From assembly GCA_021792365.1 (NCBI GenBank), contig JAJYUT010000003.1, forward strand, positions 248,001 to 312,000: a stretch of 64,000 bases of DNA. The letters run 5' to 3'. Shown here in pieces: positions 29,341 to 45,006 of this stretch. This stretch comes from Pseudomonadota bacterium (GTDB lineage: Bacteria; Pseudomonadota; Alphaproteobacteria; Dongiales; Dongiaceae). The position numbers and the translations under genes were made by a program. The notes under the pieces are model-generated. The model made no database searches and was not told the origin of the DNA. It saw nothing but the letters and a program-made list of their open reading frames with translations. Each line of letters begins with the position of its first letter. The first letter of the stretch is position 1.

Positions 29341-29780
29341 GGGCGGCCGCCCCGGAAATACCGCCCGGTGTCACTCCGATCGACTGCTTGAACATGGAGA
29401 TGGAACGAATTGCAATCCTTGAAGCCGAGCATGAGGGGCAGTTGCCTTCACTGACGGCGGGTGCGCATCGATCAGCCGCAGCTCATCCCTGCCGGTCCCG
29501 TGGCGCGGCTGCCCAAGCCGCATCCCCGCAGTCTCGACGAGGCGAAGAGCACGCTTGTACGCCAGCTCATCCTGAGCGGAGTACCTCAAGGAGGTCGTCC
29601 GGCAGAGTGGAGTCGGGAGCGGTACGGTCAGCAAGATCCGCCAGCAGCTCAAGGCGAACGTGATGCTCTTCCGCAACTCGAGGGCCAGATCTGCGTGCCC
29701 ACTGCGGGCCCAAACCAGAACATCGCGCCAACAAAAGCGCAGATGAGCGAAGAGCGCGATTCGTATCTGTTTGCAAAGAT

Positions 29781-29857
29781 TGGTGGGCCCGGCAGGACTC
29801 GAACCTGCGACAACACCGTTATGAGCGGCGCGTTCTAACCACCTGAACTACAGGCCC
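29781..29857 (-). tRNA. tRNA with CAT anticodon (probably tRNA-Ile2(CAT); could be annotated tRNA-Met)
   Basis: Minus-strand GGGCCTGTAGTTCAGGTGGTTAGAACGCGCCGCTCATAACGGTGTTGTCGCAGGTTCGAGTCCTGCCGGGCCCACCA. 7-bp acceptor stem, anticodon arm CGCCG-CTCATAA-CGGTG, T-arm GCAGGTTCGAGTCCTGC, encoded CCA. Confidence 0.93.
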
Positions 29858-29921
29858 CCAAGGGCGAGAATACCGGGATCAACGGGCCGAAGGCCAGCCT
29901 TATGCTGGCCTTCGTCGTGCG

Positions 29922-31874
<1,953 letters not shown>

Positions 31875-31946
31875 CTCTACACCTGCTCCAAATCGCTGCG
31901 TCCGCGCGGCGTCGTGTCCCCGATCCGCACGAAACAAACCCCTACT

Positions 31947-33878
31947 CTATGCCTGATCCTCGCCATTCCAGCCCGGCACGCGGTCGAGGTCCCGGCGCTG
32001 GCTTTCGCTCTCCAGCGCCGTCTGCCGCGCCGCCTCGAAGCGGGATAAAGCGGTGGTTTCCGCCGTCGGGTCGCCTGGATTGGCCATTGCGCTTTCCAGG
32101 GCCTGAGCCGTTGCCGTCAGTTCCGGTTTCACGCTCAGTTTCTCCCGCAGCAGTCCAATCACGTGCAAAAGCCCCTCCTCGGCGGAATTTAGATCCGCCG
32201 ACGGAAGGGTGAATCTCATATGGCCCGTACGCGCAACCAGGGCTTCCAGGGCTGCTGCAAAACCCAGGTCGTTCAGATGGTTCCGAAACCCCTTGGAGTC
32301 AAGGTGCGGCTCGGCGGCTGCGAGGTCTACAATCGCCCCCTTCAAAGAGTCAAGTTCGCCACGCGGAAACTCCACTTCGCCCACCGCTTCACAATGCCGG
32401 CCAATCAAGTCCGGATGGTTAACAAGTGTGATTAATATCAGTTCGTAAGGGGTGCGCTGAATACTGGTGATTCCCCGCCGCGCGGCCTCGCCCCCCATCG
32501 GCATTGGGGGCTGCCGCCCCGGAAACCGGCCCTTCTGCCAGCCGAATTGGGCGCCGGCCTGGAATCCGGGCTTGGGCTGGGGCCGGAACAATTCGTCGAG
32601 CCGACGCTGGACGTCCTGGCGGTAGGCCTCCGCCACCGCCTTGTCGGCGATCCGGGCGACCTGCGCCGCCAGGTCCTTGCGGAACCCGGCCCGCCGTTCC
32701 GGTGTGTCGAGGGGCCGGTCGGCCATGACCTGACGCCACAGCACCTCCACCAAGGGCTCCATCCGCCCGAGCGCCTCGCGGAACCCGGCGGCGCCCTTGG
32801 CCCGGACCAGGGAATCCGGATCCTCCCCCGCCGGCATCCAGGCGAAGCGCAAGGAAAGTCCGGGCTTCAGCAGCGGGATCGCCCGGTCGGCGGCCCGGTC
32901 GGCTGCTCTCTGGCCCGCATTGTCACCGTCGAAGCAGAGGATCGGCTCCTGCGCCATGCGCCAGAGCAGCGCGATCTGCTCCTCCGTCAGGGCGGTGCCG
33001 AGGGGCGCGACGGCGTTGCTGATCCCCGCCTGGGCCAGGGCGATGACGTCCATGTAGCCTTCGACCACGATGATCTCGTTGGTCTCGCGCGCCGTTTTCT
33101 GCGCGTGGCTGAGGCCATAGAGCACGCGACCCTTGTGGAAGAGCGGCGTTTCCGGCGAGTTCAAGTATTTGGGTTCGCCCTGGTCCAGGATGCGCCCGCC
33201 GAACGCGATCGCTTGGCCCCTCCGGTCCAGGATCGGAAACATGACGCGGCCGCGGAACCGGTCAAATGGATGGCCGCGCACGGCGGCCGCCCCTCCGACC
33301 CCATCGCGCGCCTCCGGCTCGATGAGCAGCCCGGCCTCGACCGCGATTGCCTCGGGAATGCCGGCTTTCTCCAGCGCCGCCCGCAGGCCATGCCGGCTGT
33401 CAGGCGCATAGCCCAGGCGGAAGCGCCGGATCGTGTCATCGGTGAGACCGCGGCGCTTGAGATAGTCGAGGCCCGGGCGCCCCGCCGCGGCGCGCAATTG
33501 CTGCTCGAAGTGACTGGCCGCGAACTCGACGGCGCCGCCGAGGGTCGCCTGCCGCTCCGCCCGCGCGCGTTCTTCGGGCGTCTCGCGCGGTACCTGCATC
33601 CCGGCTTCGCCGGCCAGCTTTTCCACCGCCTGCGGGAAGTCCAGCCCCTCGGAGCGCATGACGAAGCCGATGACGTCGCCATGGGCGCCGCAGCCGAAAC
33701 AATGGAAGAAGCCCTTATCCTCGGTGACCGTGAAGGACGGCGTCTTCTCGTTGTGGAACGGGCACAGGCCGGTCGCCTCGCCCCGCCCCTTGCGGATGAG
33801 GCGCACGCGCCGTCCCACAATATCGGTGATCGACAGCCGACCGCGCAGCTCGTCCAAAAACCGCGGCGGTAGTGCCAT
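31947..33878 (-). CDS. dnaG: DNA primase
   Basis: MALPPRFLDELRGRLSITDIVGRRVRLIRKGRGEATGLCPFHNEKTPSFTVTEDKGFFHCFGCGAHGDVIGFVM (zinc finger); IIVVEGYMDVIALAQAG (TOPRIM). Confidence 0.98.
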   Translation of the reverse strand: MALPPRFLDELRGRLSITDIVGRRVRLIRKGRGEATGLCPFHNEKTPSFTVTEDKGFFHCFGCGAHGDVIGFVMRSEGLDFPQAVEKLAGEAGMQVPRETPEERARAERQATLGGAVEFAASHFEQQLRAAAGRPGLDYLKRRGLTDDTIRRFRLGYAPDSRHGLRAALEKAGIPEAIAVEAGLLIEPEARDGVGGAAAVRGHPFDRFRGRVMFPILDRRGQAIAFGGRILDQGEPKYLNSPETPLFHKGRVLYGLSHAQKTARETNEIIVVEGYMDVIALAQAGISNAVAPLGTALTEEQIALLWRMAQEPILCFDGDNAGQRAADRAADRAIPLLKPGLSLRFAWMPAGEDPDSLVRAKGAAGFREALGRMEPLVEVLWRQVMADRPLDTPERRAGFRKDLAAQVARIADKAVAEAYRQDVQRRLDELFRPQPKPGFQAGAQFGWQKGRFPGRQPPMPMGGEAARRGITSIQRTPYELILITLVNHPDLIGRHCEAVGEVEFPRGELDSLKGAIVDLAAAEPHLDSKGFRNHLNDLGFAAALEALVARTGHMRFTLPSADLNSAEEGLLHVIGLLREKLSVKPELTATAQALESAMANPGDPTAETTALSRFEAARQTALESESQRRDLDRVPGWNGEDQA

Positions 33879-33987
33879 CCGTTCGCCCCAAGCGCTTCGT
33901 GAATCGAGTCAGTCTAGCGATGTCCGGCCAGGCAAGGGACACTGGATACCGGGGATACTGTGGATAACTCGCGCGCGGGTGCGCGCC

Positions 33988-34443
33988 TTACCCCAGCTTC
34001 TGCTTCACCTGCTGCCCGACCTTGGCGAAGTCCATGCGGCCGGCATAGCGCTCCTTCAGCGCGGCCATGACGCGGCCCATGTCCTTGATGCTGGAGGCGC
34101 CGAGCTCCGAGATGACGCCGGCGATCGCGGCGGCGGTCTCGGGTTCGCTCATCTTCTTTGGCAGGAAGCGCTCGATGATCACGATCTCGCCCTGCTCCTG
34201 CTCTACCAGCTCCTGCCGCGCGGCCTTCTGGTACATCGCGATGCTCTCCTGGCGCTGGCGCACCATCTTCTGGAGCATGTCGATGATCTCCGGCTCGTCG
34301 ATGCCGTTGGTGATGCCGCGGTCACGCGCCGCGATGTCGCGGTCCTTCAGCGCCGCCAGAATTAGGCGCAGGGCGGAGGTCGCGCGCTGGTCGCGCGACT
34401 TCATCGCCGCCTTCAGTTCATCGTTGAGGCGCTGCCGCAACAT
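33988..34443 (-). CDS. GatB/YqeY domain-containing protein
   Basis: MLRQRLNDELKAAMKSRDQRATSALRLILAALKDRDIAARDRG...GRVMAALKERYAGRMDFAKVGQQVKQKLG. Confidence 0.93.
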   Translation of the reverse strand: MLRQRLNDELKAAMKSRDQRATSALRLILAALKDRDIAARDRGITNGIDEPEIIDMLQKMVRQRQESIAMYQKAARQELVEQEQGEIVIIERFLPKKMSEPETAAAIAGVISELGASSIKDMGRVMAALKERYAGRMDFAKVGQQVKQKLG

Positions 34444-34589
34444 GGAGACTCCAAGAAGATGATATCAGCGAAAGGCGGCGAGCCTACAGGATTTGGGCCA
34501 TCGAGGCAATTTCGGCAGGCTCTTCCGTCATCCTGACTAAATGGTTGATGCATCTGCTGTTTTCGCGCGGAAAAAAGCAGGACATTCGC

Positions 34590-34617
34590 TTGACGGAGCG
34601 GGATTCGCGGCTTAGAA
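34590..34617 (+). promoter_or_regulatory. Candidate sigma-70 promoter for carAB
   Basis: TTGACG at 34590-34595, 16-nt spacer, TTAGAA at 34612-34617, about 120 bp upstream of carA. Confidence 0.3.
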
Positions 34618-34734
34618 ACCGGCGATCTTCGCCGATCGCCGAATGACCGCCGGCCTGGGGCCCGCCCCCGGGATGCGGACAGACGCGCCGGGCCGGCAAG
34701 GTCCAGCGGCGGTTTCCATACAAAGGCCATCGGC

Positions 34735-35901
34735 ATGAGCGCTCCTCAAGCGAACGATCCAACGCACGTGCCAACCGCCCTCCTCGTCCTGGGCGATGGC
34801 ACGGTGCTGAAGGGCCGCGGCCTGGGCGCCGAAGGCAGGGCGGTGGGGGAGGTGTGCTTCAACACCTCGATGACCGGCTATCAGGAGATCATGACCGACC
34901 CCTCCTATGCCGGGCAGATCATCACCTTCACCTTCCCGCATATCGGCAATGTCGGCGCCAATGTCGAGGACATCGAGACGGTGACGCCCGCCGCGCGCGG
35001 CTGCGTGCTGGCGACTGATGTTACCGAGCCTTCGAGCTGGCGCGCCGTCCAATCCTTCGACGCATGGCTGCAGCGCTATAACCTGCCCGCCATCGCCGGC
35101 ATCGACACGCGGCGCCTGACCCGGCGCATCCGCGACGGCGGCGCACCCAACGGGGTCATCATCCATCGCAAGGATGGCAAGTTCGACATCCCGGCCTTGA
35201 TCGCGGAGGCGAGGGCCTGGCCCGGCCTCGAAGGCATGGATCTCGCCAAGGATGTCTCCTGCCAGCAGACCTATCATTGGGACGAGAGCCTCTGGGCGCT
35301 CGGCCTCGGCTATGGCAAGGCCAGAGACCCGAAGTTCAAGGTGGTCGCGATCGATTACGGTGCCAAGCGCAACATCCTTCGCTGCCTCACCGCCGCCGGC
35401 TGCGACGTGACGGTGGTACCCGCCAGCGCCACCACCGACGATGTGCTGCGCCACCAACCCGACGGCGTGTTCCTGGCCAATGGGCCCGGCGATCCCGCCG
35501 CCACCGGCACATACGCGGTGCCGGTGATCCGCGACCTCATCCAGCGCGACATCCCGATCTTCGGCATCTGCCTGGGCCACCAGATGCTGGCGCTCGCGCT
35601 CGGCGGCAAGACCGAGAAGATGCCCCGCGGCCACCGCGGCGCCAATCACCCGGTGAAGGACCTGACCACCGGCAAGGTCGAGATCACCAGCCAGAACCAC
35701 GGCTTCTGCGTGGTGCGCGAGAGTTTGCCCGAAAGCGTGAAGGTAACGCACGAATCCCTGTTCGACGGGTGCGTCGAGGGATTGGAGGTCGAGGGCAAGC
35801 CGATCTTCTCCGTGCAATACCACCCCGAGGCCTCCCCCGGCCCGATGGACTCTCACTACCTCTTCCACCGCTTCGTCGAGAAGATGGAGGAGCGGAAGTG
35901 A
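34735..35901 (+). CDS. carA: Carbamoyl-phosphate synthase small subunit
   Basis: ALLVLGDGTVLKGRGLGAEGRAVGEVCFNTSMTGYQEIMTDPSYAGQIITFTFPHIGN...IPIFGICLGHQMLALALGGKTEKMPRGHRGANHPV. Confidence 0.98.
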   Translation: MSAPQANDPTHVPTALLVLGDGTVLKGRGLGAEGRAVGEVCFNTSMTGYQEIMTDPSYAGQIITFTFPHIGNVGANVEDIETVTPAARGCVLATDVTEPSSWRAVQSFDAWLQRYNLPAIAGIDTRRLTRRIRDGGAPNGVIIHRKDGKFDIPALIAEARAWPGLEGMDLAKDVSCQQTYHWDESLWALGLGYGKARDPKFKVVAIDYGAKRNILRCLTAAGCDVTVVPASATTDDVLRHQPDGVFLANGPGDPAATGTYAVPVIRDLIQRDIPIFGICLGHQMLALALGGKTEKMPRGHRGANHPVKDLTTGKVEITSQNHGFCVVRESLPESVKVTHESLFDGCVEGLEVEGKPIFSVQYHPEASPGPMDSHYLFHRFVEKMEERK

Positions 35902-35934
35902 TTGCGTTCATTCCACTGACAGGATCGAGCCTGA

Positions 35935-39201
<3,267 letters not shown>

Positions 39202-39296
39202 CCTTTAGCCCCGCCGATCTAACACCCACCGGGCGATGCCACGCCGAAAAGCCTGGCCGCCCGCGGGGGTTTTTTTGCTGTTTGGGTAGTTGAACG

Positions 39297-39773
39297 ATGA
39301 CCAAGATCCCAATGACGGCGGACGGCTACGCCCGCCTGGAAGAGGAATTGAAGCATTTGAAGACGGTGGCGCGGCCCGAGGTTATTCGCGCCATCGCCGA
39401 AGCGCGCGAGCACGGCGACATTTCCGAAAACGCCGAGTATCACGCCGCGCGCGAGCGCCAGAGCTTCATCGAAGGTCGTCTGGCCGAGTTGGAGGACAAG
39501 ATCAGCCGCGCGGAAATCATCGATCCCGCGACGCTCTCCGGCAAGCAGGTGAAGTTCGGCGCGACCGTCACGCTGATTGACGAGGACACCGAGGAGAAGT
39601 CCGTCTACCAGATCGTCGGCGAGGACGAGGCCGACATCAAGGCGAAGCGCCTTGCCATCACCTCGCCCTTGGCCCGCGCGCTGGTGGGCAAGGCGGTCGG
39701 CGATTCCGTCGAGGTGACGACGCCGAGCGGTTCGCGCTCCTACGAGATATCCAAAGTCGCGTTCAAGAAGTAG
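39297..39773 (+). CDS. greA: Transcription elongation factor GreA
   Basis: [77 protein letters not shown]. Confidence 0.97.
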   Translation: MTKIPMTADGYARLEEELKHLKTVARPEVIRAIAEAREHGDISENAEYHAARERQSFIEGRLAELEDKISRAEIIDPATLSGKQVKFGATVTLIDEDTEEKSVYQIVGEDEADIKAKRLAITSPLARALVGKAVGDSVEVTTPSGSRSYEISKVAFKK

Positions 39774-39791
39774 CTGAACTGGGAAACGGGG

Positions 39792-40955
39792 GTGCGCGCC
39801 AGGCCGGATCAGTCAAGCTCCCCCGCGCGCGGCCCGCACGGGCTGGATAGCGTGGCCTCTGGCGCCGCAACGAGTTCCATCGTCCATACCGAACCGCGAC
39901 GGCTGGTGCTGAGGGAGGCGATCGCCAGCCAATTCGCCGCCTTCAGCAAGGAGCAACTGGGCCGGCCGCTTCGCGGTGCGGTCCGCGGCGCCATCTACAG
40001 TGCGGACGGCAAGCTGCAGCCGCTGTCCCAGCGGCGCCCCGCCGGTTCGCCCGGCCCGCGCATCTGCATCGATCCACGGATGATCGAGGTCTCCGATCCC
40101 GCGATCGCCGGGGCCGAACGGGTCGGCGGCCGCACGCTCTATCTCGGCAATTTCATGAATCACTACGGGCACTTCCTCACGGAGTTCCTCTCCCGATTGT
40201 GGATTCTGGAGGAAGACGCCGGGTTCGACTGCTTCGTCGCCTATCCCTCCACCGCCAATCGCGGCCGCTACCTGCCGAAGGACTTCCACCGCGACTTGTG
40301 CGGACAGGTCGGATTGGATCTCGAGCGGCTCAAGATCTTGCACGCGCCGGCGCGGTTCGCGGAACTCGTGGTGCCGGAGCAGCTCTGGATCCTCAACACA
40401 CAGGTCAATGGGCGGCTGCGCGGCCTGTATGAGCGCATCGCGCAGGCGCATCGAAATGGCGATCCGGCAGGACGCGTCTTCCTGTCCCGGAGTCCCCGTG
40501 TCGACCAGCGCCTGGCAAACACATCGCAGATCGAACGCGTGTTCGCCGGGTTCGGGTTCTCCGTGGTCTATCCGGAGGAGCTGGCAATGTCCGACCAGCT
40601 CAGGCTCTACGCCAATTGCGAGATCCTGGCCGGTCTGTCCGGCAGCGGCATGCACAACGCGCTGTTCTGCCCGCCCGGCACGCCGGTCATCGAGGTCGGC
40701 GACCTGCGCGCCAGGCGGCATCCGCCATCCATGCAGCAGATGGCCAACCAGCTCGCACAGGTCAGATCGAGCTTCATGCGATATCGCGGCAGCGCCGATG
40801 GCCGCACCGATATCGAGGCGCTGGCCGCCAATCTGTCCGGCCTCCTGGGCGAGCGCCCGAGGCCTGAACGAGCGGTGTGGCTCAGCCTTCGTCAAGGCGC
40901 GCGGTGGCTCGCCAGGCCCGCCCTGCGCGTCTGGCGGCGGCATCGCCGCGGGTAG
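39792..40955 (+). CDS. Glycosyltransferase family 61 (DUF563)-like protein
   Basis: LYLGNFMNHYGHFLTEFLSRLWILEEDAGFDCFVAYPS...RVFLSRSPRVDQRLANTSQIERVFAGFGFSVVYPEELAMSDQLRLYANCEILAGLSGSGMHNALFCPPGTPVIEV. Start codon uncertain. Confidence 0.75.
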   Translation: MRARPDQSSSPARGPHGLDSVASGAATSSIVHTEPRRLVLREAIASQFAAFSKEQLGRPLRGAVRGAIYSADGKLQPLSQRRPAGSPGPRICIDPRMIEVSDPAIAGAERVGGRTLYLGNFMNHYGHFLTEFLSRLWILEEDAGFDCFVAYPSTANRGRYLPKDFHRDLCGQVGLDLERLKILHAPARFAELVVPEQLWILNTQVNGRLRGLYERIAQAHRNGDPAGRVFLSRSPRVDQRLANTSQIERVFAGFGFSVVYPEELAMSDQLRLYANCEILAGLSGSGMHNALFCPPGTPVIEVGDLRARRHPPSMQQMANQLAQVRSSFMRYRGSADGRTDIEALAANLSGLLGERPRPERAVWLSLRQGARWLARPALRVWRRHRRG

Positions 40956-40968
40956 ATCGTGGCCCGCT

Positions 40969-41601
40969 TTACGCCGGGCGCTTCGCAAGCGCGAGCGTGA
41001 CGCCGAGCGCGCACAGGATCCCGCCCGAGCCCTGCCGCATGCGGCGTATGATCCCTGGCCGCGCCGCCAGGCGATCGCGCACGGCCGAGGCCGCATAGGT
41101 CACCACCACGTCGGCCGCGGTGTTGAGCGTGACGGACACCGCGCCCAGCACGATGAACTGCAGCGCGACATTGCCGTCCGCCGGGACTACGAATTGCGGC
41201 AAGAAGGCCAGGAAGAACGCAGCGGTCTTGGGATTGAGCGCTTCGACGATCATGCCTTCCTTGAACGCGCGCGGCGCACCCATCGCCGGCCCACCGCCAA
41301 GCTCCGGCGCGGCTCCCGCATCGCGCCACGTCTTGACGCCGAGGTAGATGAGATAGGCCGCACCGACGATCTTCAGCGCGGCGAAGGCTTCGGCGCTCGC
41401 CATCACGATGGCTGAGACGCCGACCGCGCCGGCGACGATGTGAACGAGCCCGCCGAGACCCGTGCCGAAGCTGGAAGCCAGCCCCTCTCCGCGCCCGCCG
41501 GCGAGTGTGCGCGCCGCGACATAGAAGATACCCGGACCGGGCATCAACGCCAGCACGCCGGCCGCGGAGACGAAAAGAACGAAGTGCCAAGGATCGAACA
41601 T
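40969..41601 (-). CDS. LysE family translocator (amino-acid exporter)
   Basis: MFDPWHFVLFVSAAGVLALMPGPGIFYVAARTLAGGRGEGLASSFGTGLGGLVHIVAGAVGVSAIVMASAEAFAALKIVGAAYLIYLGVKTWR. Confidence 0.93.
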   Translation of the reverse strand: MFDPWHFVLFVSAAGVLALMPGPGIFYVAARTLAGGRGEGLASSFGTGLGGLVHIVAGAVGVSAIVMASAEAFAALKIVGAAYLIYLGVKTWRDAGAAPELGGGPAMGAPRAFKEGMIVEALNPKTAAFFLAFLPQFVVPADGNVALQFIVLGAVSVTLNTAADVVVTYAASAVRDRLAARPGIIRRMRQGSGGILCALGVTLALAKRPA

Positions 41602-41857
41602 GCTGTCTCCTGTGGATTACTCCTCATGCGCGCGGCCGCCCTCCCTTGTGAATGCCCTCTCCGGTCGGGGCGAAGCCAGCGTGCTCCGCATGGATGTTGT
41701 GCGCCGAACCCGACGATACCGCATGGGCCCGGCGTGGCAATCAGATCATCGCCGCAGGTGCGTTCGCAACTGAGTGGAAGAGGTGGAAGCTGCGAGCGCC
41801 GCGATGCTGGCGCGGATCGCCGGGCTTGAAGCCAAAGCTGTCGGAACGCGAACCTGC

Positions 41858-42364
41858 CTAGGCGCGCGCCTGCCGGCGGGCGGGCTTTTCGTCGAGATCG
41901 ATCGGCACCCCCGGCTCGTGCTTGCTGCACCGGATGGCGAGCGCCGATTTGACATGGCTGACGTTGGCGGCGGGCGTCAGCTGGGTGGTCAGGAAGCGCT
42001 GATAGTCGTCCCAGTCATGCGCCACGACCTTCAGGATGAAATCCGTCTCGCCCGCCAGCATGTGGCACTCGCGTACGTGGGGCCAGGATCGGACCAGGTC
42101 CTCGAACGCCTTGAGGTCGGTTTCCGCCTGGCTCACCAGCCCCACATGGGCGAAGACGGTGACGCCGAATCCCATCGCCTCGGCATTGATCTCGGCGTGA
42201 TAGCCCTTTATGAACCCCGCCTGCTCCAGCGCGCGCACCCGGCGCAGGCAGGGCGGTGCGGAAATTCCAGCGCGTTCCGCCAGATCGACATTCGTCATCC
42301 GACCGTCGGCCTGCAGATCGGCCAGGATGCGGAGATCGATTCTGTCCAGTTTGGCGCGTCGCAT
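41858..42364 (-). CDS. Lrp/AsnC family transcriptional regulator
   Basis: KLDRIDLRILADLQADGRMTNVDLAERAGISAPPCLRRVRALEQAGFIKGYHAEINAEAMGFGVTVFAHVGL. Confidence 0.95.
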   Translation of the reverse strand: MRRAKLDRIDLRILADLQADGRMTNVDLAERAGISAPPCLRRVRALEQAGFIKGYHAEINAEAMGFGVTVFAHVGLVSQAETDLKAFEDLVRSWPHVRECHMLAGETDFILKVVAHDWDDYQRFLTTQLTPAANVSHVKSALAIRCSKHEPGVPIDLDEKPARRQARA

Positions 42365-42554
42365 GACCGATCTCCCCGAACACCCGTGAAGCTTTTGTAA
42401 TTATATTACCCGCCGAGTGTTTTTTCGCCAAGCGATTCCATGCGCGCGAAGAGCCGCCACGGCCGCCATGTGGTGCGGGCATTAACTTGTGTAAGGTCGC
42501 ACCCCACCTTATGTTGGAGACTTGCTTCTAACGCATAGCTTCGGATTCGCGCCA

Positions 42555-43553
42555 ATGCCCACCGCTGCGCCCCAGAATGCCCCCCAAAGGGAGCTCCACA
42601 CCAAGGTCCTGATCATCGGGTCCGGCCCGGCCGGCTACACCGCCGCCATCTATGCCGCCCGCGCAAACCTCAAGCCCATCCTGGTTCAGGGCATGTCTCC
42701 CGGCGGCCAGATGACCATCACCACCGATGTGGAGAACTATCCCGGCTTCGCCGACGTCATCCAGGGTCCCTGGCTGATGGAACAGATGGAGGCCCAGGCC
42801 CGCCATGTCGGGACGGAGCTCGTCTTCGATACGATCGTCGACGTCGACCTCTCCCGTCGGCCGTTTCGGGCGGTGGGCGATTCCGGCGACGTCTATCTGG
42901 GCGAGACACTGATCATCTGCACCGGCGCCCAGGCGCGCTGGCTCGGCCTGCCCTCGGAGAAGAAGTTCCAGGGCTTCGGCGTGTCCGCCTGCGCCACCTG
43001 CGACGGGTTCTTTTTCCGCGAGAAAGAGGTGGCGATCGTCGGCGGCGGCAACACCGCGGTCGAGGAGGCGATCTACCTGACGCAGCACGCGACCAAGGTG
43101 ACGCTCATCCACCGCCGCGACACCCTGCGGGCCGAGCGCATCATGCAGGAGCGGCTGTTCGCCAATCCCAAGATCGAAGTGATCTGGGACAGCATGGTGG
43201 AGGAAGTGCTGGGCGGCGGGGATCCGGAGGCGGTGACGGGCGTCCGCATCCGCAACCTGAAGACCGGCGGGACGCGCGATCTTGCGGTCGACGGCCTGTT
43301 CGTCGCGATCGGCCACGATCCGGCGACCCAGCTCTTCAAGGGCAAGCTGCAGCTGGACAATGAGGGCTACATCATCACCCAGCCCGACAGCACCGCGACC
43401 GCCATCCCTGGCGTGTTCGCCGCCGGCGACGTGAAGGACAAGGTGTTCCGCCAGGCGGTCACGGCCGCCGGCATGGGCTGCATGGCGGCCCTGGAGGCCG
43501 ACAAGTTCCTGGTGAAGAACGAGCGCCATTCCTCCGCTGCGGCGGCCGAATAA
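42555..43553 (+). CDS. trxB: Thioredoxin-disulfide reductase
   Basis: ELHTKVLIIGSGPAGYTAAIYAARANLKPILVQGMSPGGQMTITTDVENYPGF...SACATCDGFFFREKEVAIVGGGNTAVEEA (CATC redox motif). Internal ATG at 42555 preferred. Confidence 0.96.
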   Translation: MPTAAPQNAPQRELHTKVLIIGSGPAGYTAAIYAARANLKPILVQGMSPGGQMTITTDVENYPGFADVIQGPWLMEQMEAQARHVGTELVFDTIVDVDLSRRPFRAVGDSGDVYLGETLIICTGAQARWLGLPSEKKFQGFGVSACATCDGFFFREKEVAIVGGGNTAVEEAIYLTQHATKVTLIHRRDTLRAERIMQERLFANPKIEVIWDSMVEEVLGGGDPEAVTGVRIRNLKTGGTRDLAVDGLFVAIGHDPATQLFKGKLQLDNEGYIITQPDSTATAIPGVFAAGDVKDKVFRQAVTAAGMGCMAALEADKFLVKNERHSSAAAAE

Positions 43554-43574
43554 CATGAGCTTCGCGGCGGCGAC

Positions 43575-44477
43575 ATGATGGATTGGGACAAGCTGAGGAT
43601 ATTTCATGCGGTCGCCGAGGCGGGCAGTTTCACCCACGCAGGCGAGACGCTGAACCTCAGCCAATCGGCCGTCTCGCGCCAGATCAGCTCGCTCGAGGAG
43701 AGCCTCAACGTCTCGCTGTTCCACCGCCATGCACGCGGGCTCATCCTGACCGAGCAGGGCGAATTGCTCTACCGCACCTCGCACGAGGTGTTCTCGAAGC
43801 TTGCCATGGCCGAGGCGCAGCTCGCCGAGAGCAAGGACCGTCCCAAGGGTCAGCTCAAGGTGACGGCGACCCAGGCTTTCGGCTCGTTCTGGCTGACGCC
43901 GGTGCTGGGCGAGTTCATCGACCACTATCCGGACGTCCAGGTCGACCTGGTGCTGGAGGACCGCGAGCTCGACCTCTCCATGCGCGAGGCCGACGTCGCC
44001 ATCCGCATGCAACCGCCGCGTCAGCCGGAGCTGATCCAGCGCCATCTGATGACGGTGCATCTCGGCTGCTATGCCTCGCCGAGCTATATCAAGCGCCACA
44101 GCATCCCCAAGACGCCGGAGGAACTCGATAACCACCGCATCATCGTCTATGGCGAGGACACCACCAAGCCGCCGGTGCAGAACATCGATTGGCTGCTACG
44201 CGCCGGCACCCGGAAGGACCACCAGCGCAAGCCCATCCTGCGCGTCAACAGCAGCTACGCCATCCTGCGCGCCGTGCAGAGCGGCCTCGGCCTGGCCTCG
44301 CTGCCGGAGTTCATGATGCTCGAAGCCTCGGCCCTGGTGCGCGTGCTGCCGGAGTTGCAGGGCCCGCGGATCGACGCCTACTTCGTCTATCCGGAAGAGC
44401 TCAGGAATTCGAAGCGCATCCAGGTCTTCCGCGACTTCCTGCTGCGCAAGGTCGCCGAAAGCAAGATGACGACCTAG
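43575..44477 (+). CDS. LysR family transcriptional regulator
   Basis: MMDWDKLRIFHAVAEAGSFTHAGETLNLSQSAVSRQISSLEESLNVSLFHRHARGLILTEQGELLY. Confidence 0.95.
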   Translation: MMDWDKLRIFHAVAEAGSFTHAGETLNLSQSAVSRQISSLEESLNVSLFHRHARGLILTEQGELLYRTSHEVFSKLAMAEAQLAESKDRPKGQLKVTATQAFGSFWLTPVLGEFIDHYPDVQVDLVLEDRELDLSMREADVAIRMQPPRQPELIQRHLMTVHLGCYASPSYIKRHSIPKTPEELDNHRIIVYGEDTTKPPVQNIDWLLRAGTRKDHQRKPILRVNSSYAILRAVQSGLGLASLPEFMMLEASALVRVLPELQGPRIDAYFVYPEELRNSKRIQVFRDFLLRKVAESKMTT

Positions 44478-44484
44478 AGCCGGC

Positions 44485-44742
44485 TCAGCGCCGCTCGCGC
44501 ATGGCCTCGGCAATCTCGCGGGCGCGGGCGTCCTGCTTGGCGGCGTTGATCGCCAGGACCGCGTGGATGACCGCGATGGCCCAGATCGCCAGGAACAGGC
44601 CCAGCGTGATGAAGGGCAGGATGGCGAAGATGAAGCTCACGAACGCGAACAGGCAGATCAGCAGATTGAAGATCGCCTGGAAGATCTTCCCATAAATCAG
44701 CAGCGCCAGCGGGGGCAGAAAGATCGCAACCAGATAGATCAT
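44485..44742 (-). CDS. Small membrane protein, YqaE/Pmp3-like
   Basis: MIYLVAIFLPPLALLIYGKIFQAIFNLLICLFAFVSFIFAILPFITLGLFLAIWAIAVIHAVLAINAAKQDARAREIAEAM; two hydrophobic helices. Internal ATG at 44742. Confidence 0.65.
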   Translation of the reverse strand: MIYLVAIFLPPLALLIYGKIFQAIFNLLICLFAFVSFIFAILPFITLGLFLAIWAIAVIHAVLAINAAKQDARAREIAEAMRERR

Positions 44743-45006
44743 CGGGCGCTCCTGAGCCTGTCCTATGGTCGAGTCGTGGTTAATTCTTACACAATGGCGC
44801 GCCGCGCCGCACGAGAGCAACGCTGCCGATTCGCCGGAGTCGCCGACGATCCGCCGGATTCTACACCTCGACACACGACTGTTGGTCGCCCCTTAAACGA
44901 CTGAACAGAAACCATAAAACAGCTATGCAGCATGCGCATGCTTCATATGTGCATTTTTGGCTAGTCGTCGAGTCGGTTCGTTCCTTATTGTGTCACTGTG
45001 TTGGTC

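Noticed and set aside
29461-29838. Plus-strand ORF ending in GGPGRTRTCDNTVMSGAF
   Set aside because: This C-terminus is antisense translation of the tRNA gene (a well-known annotation artefact); the rest has no recognisable domain.
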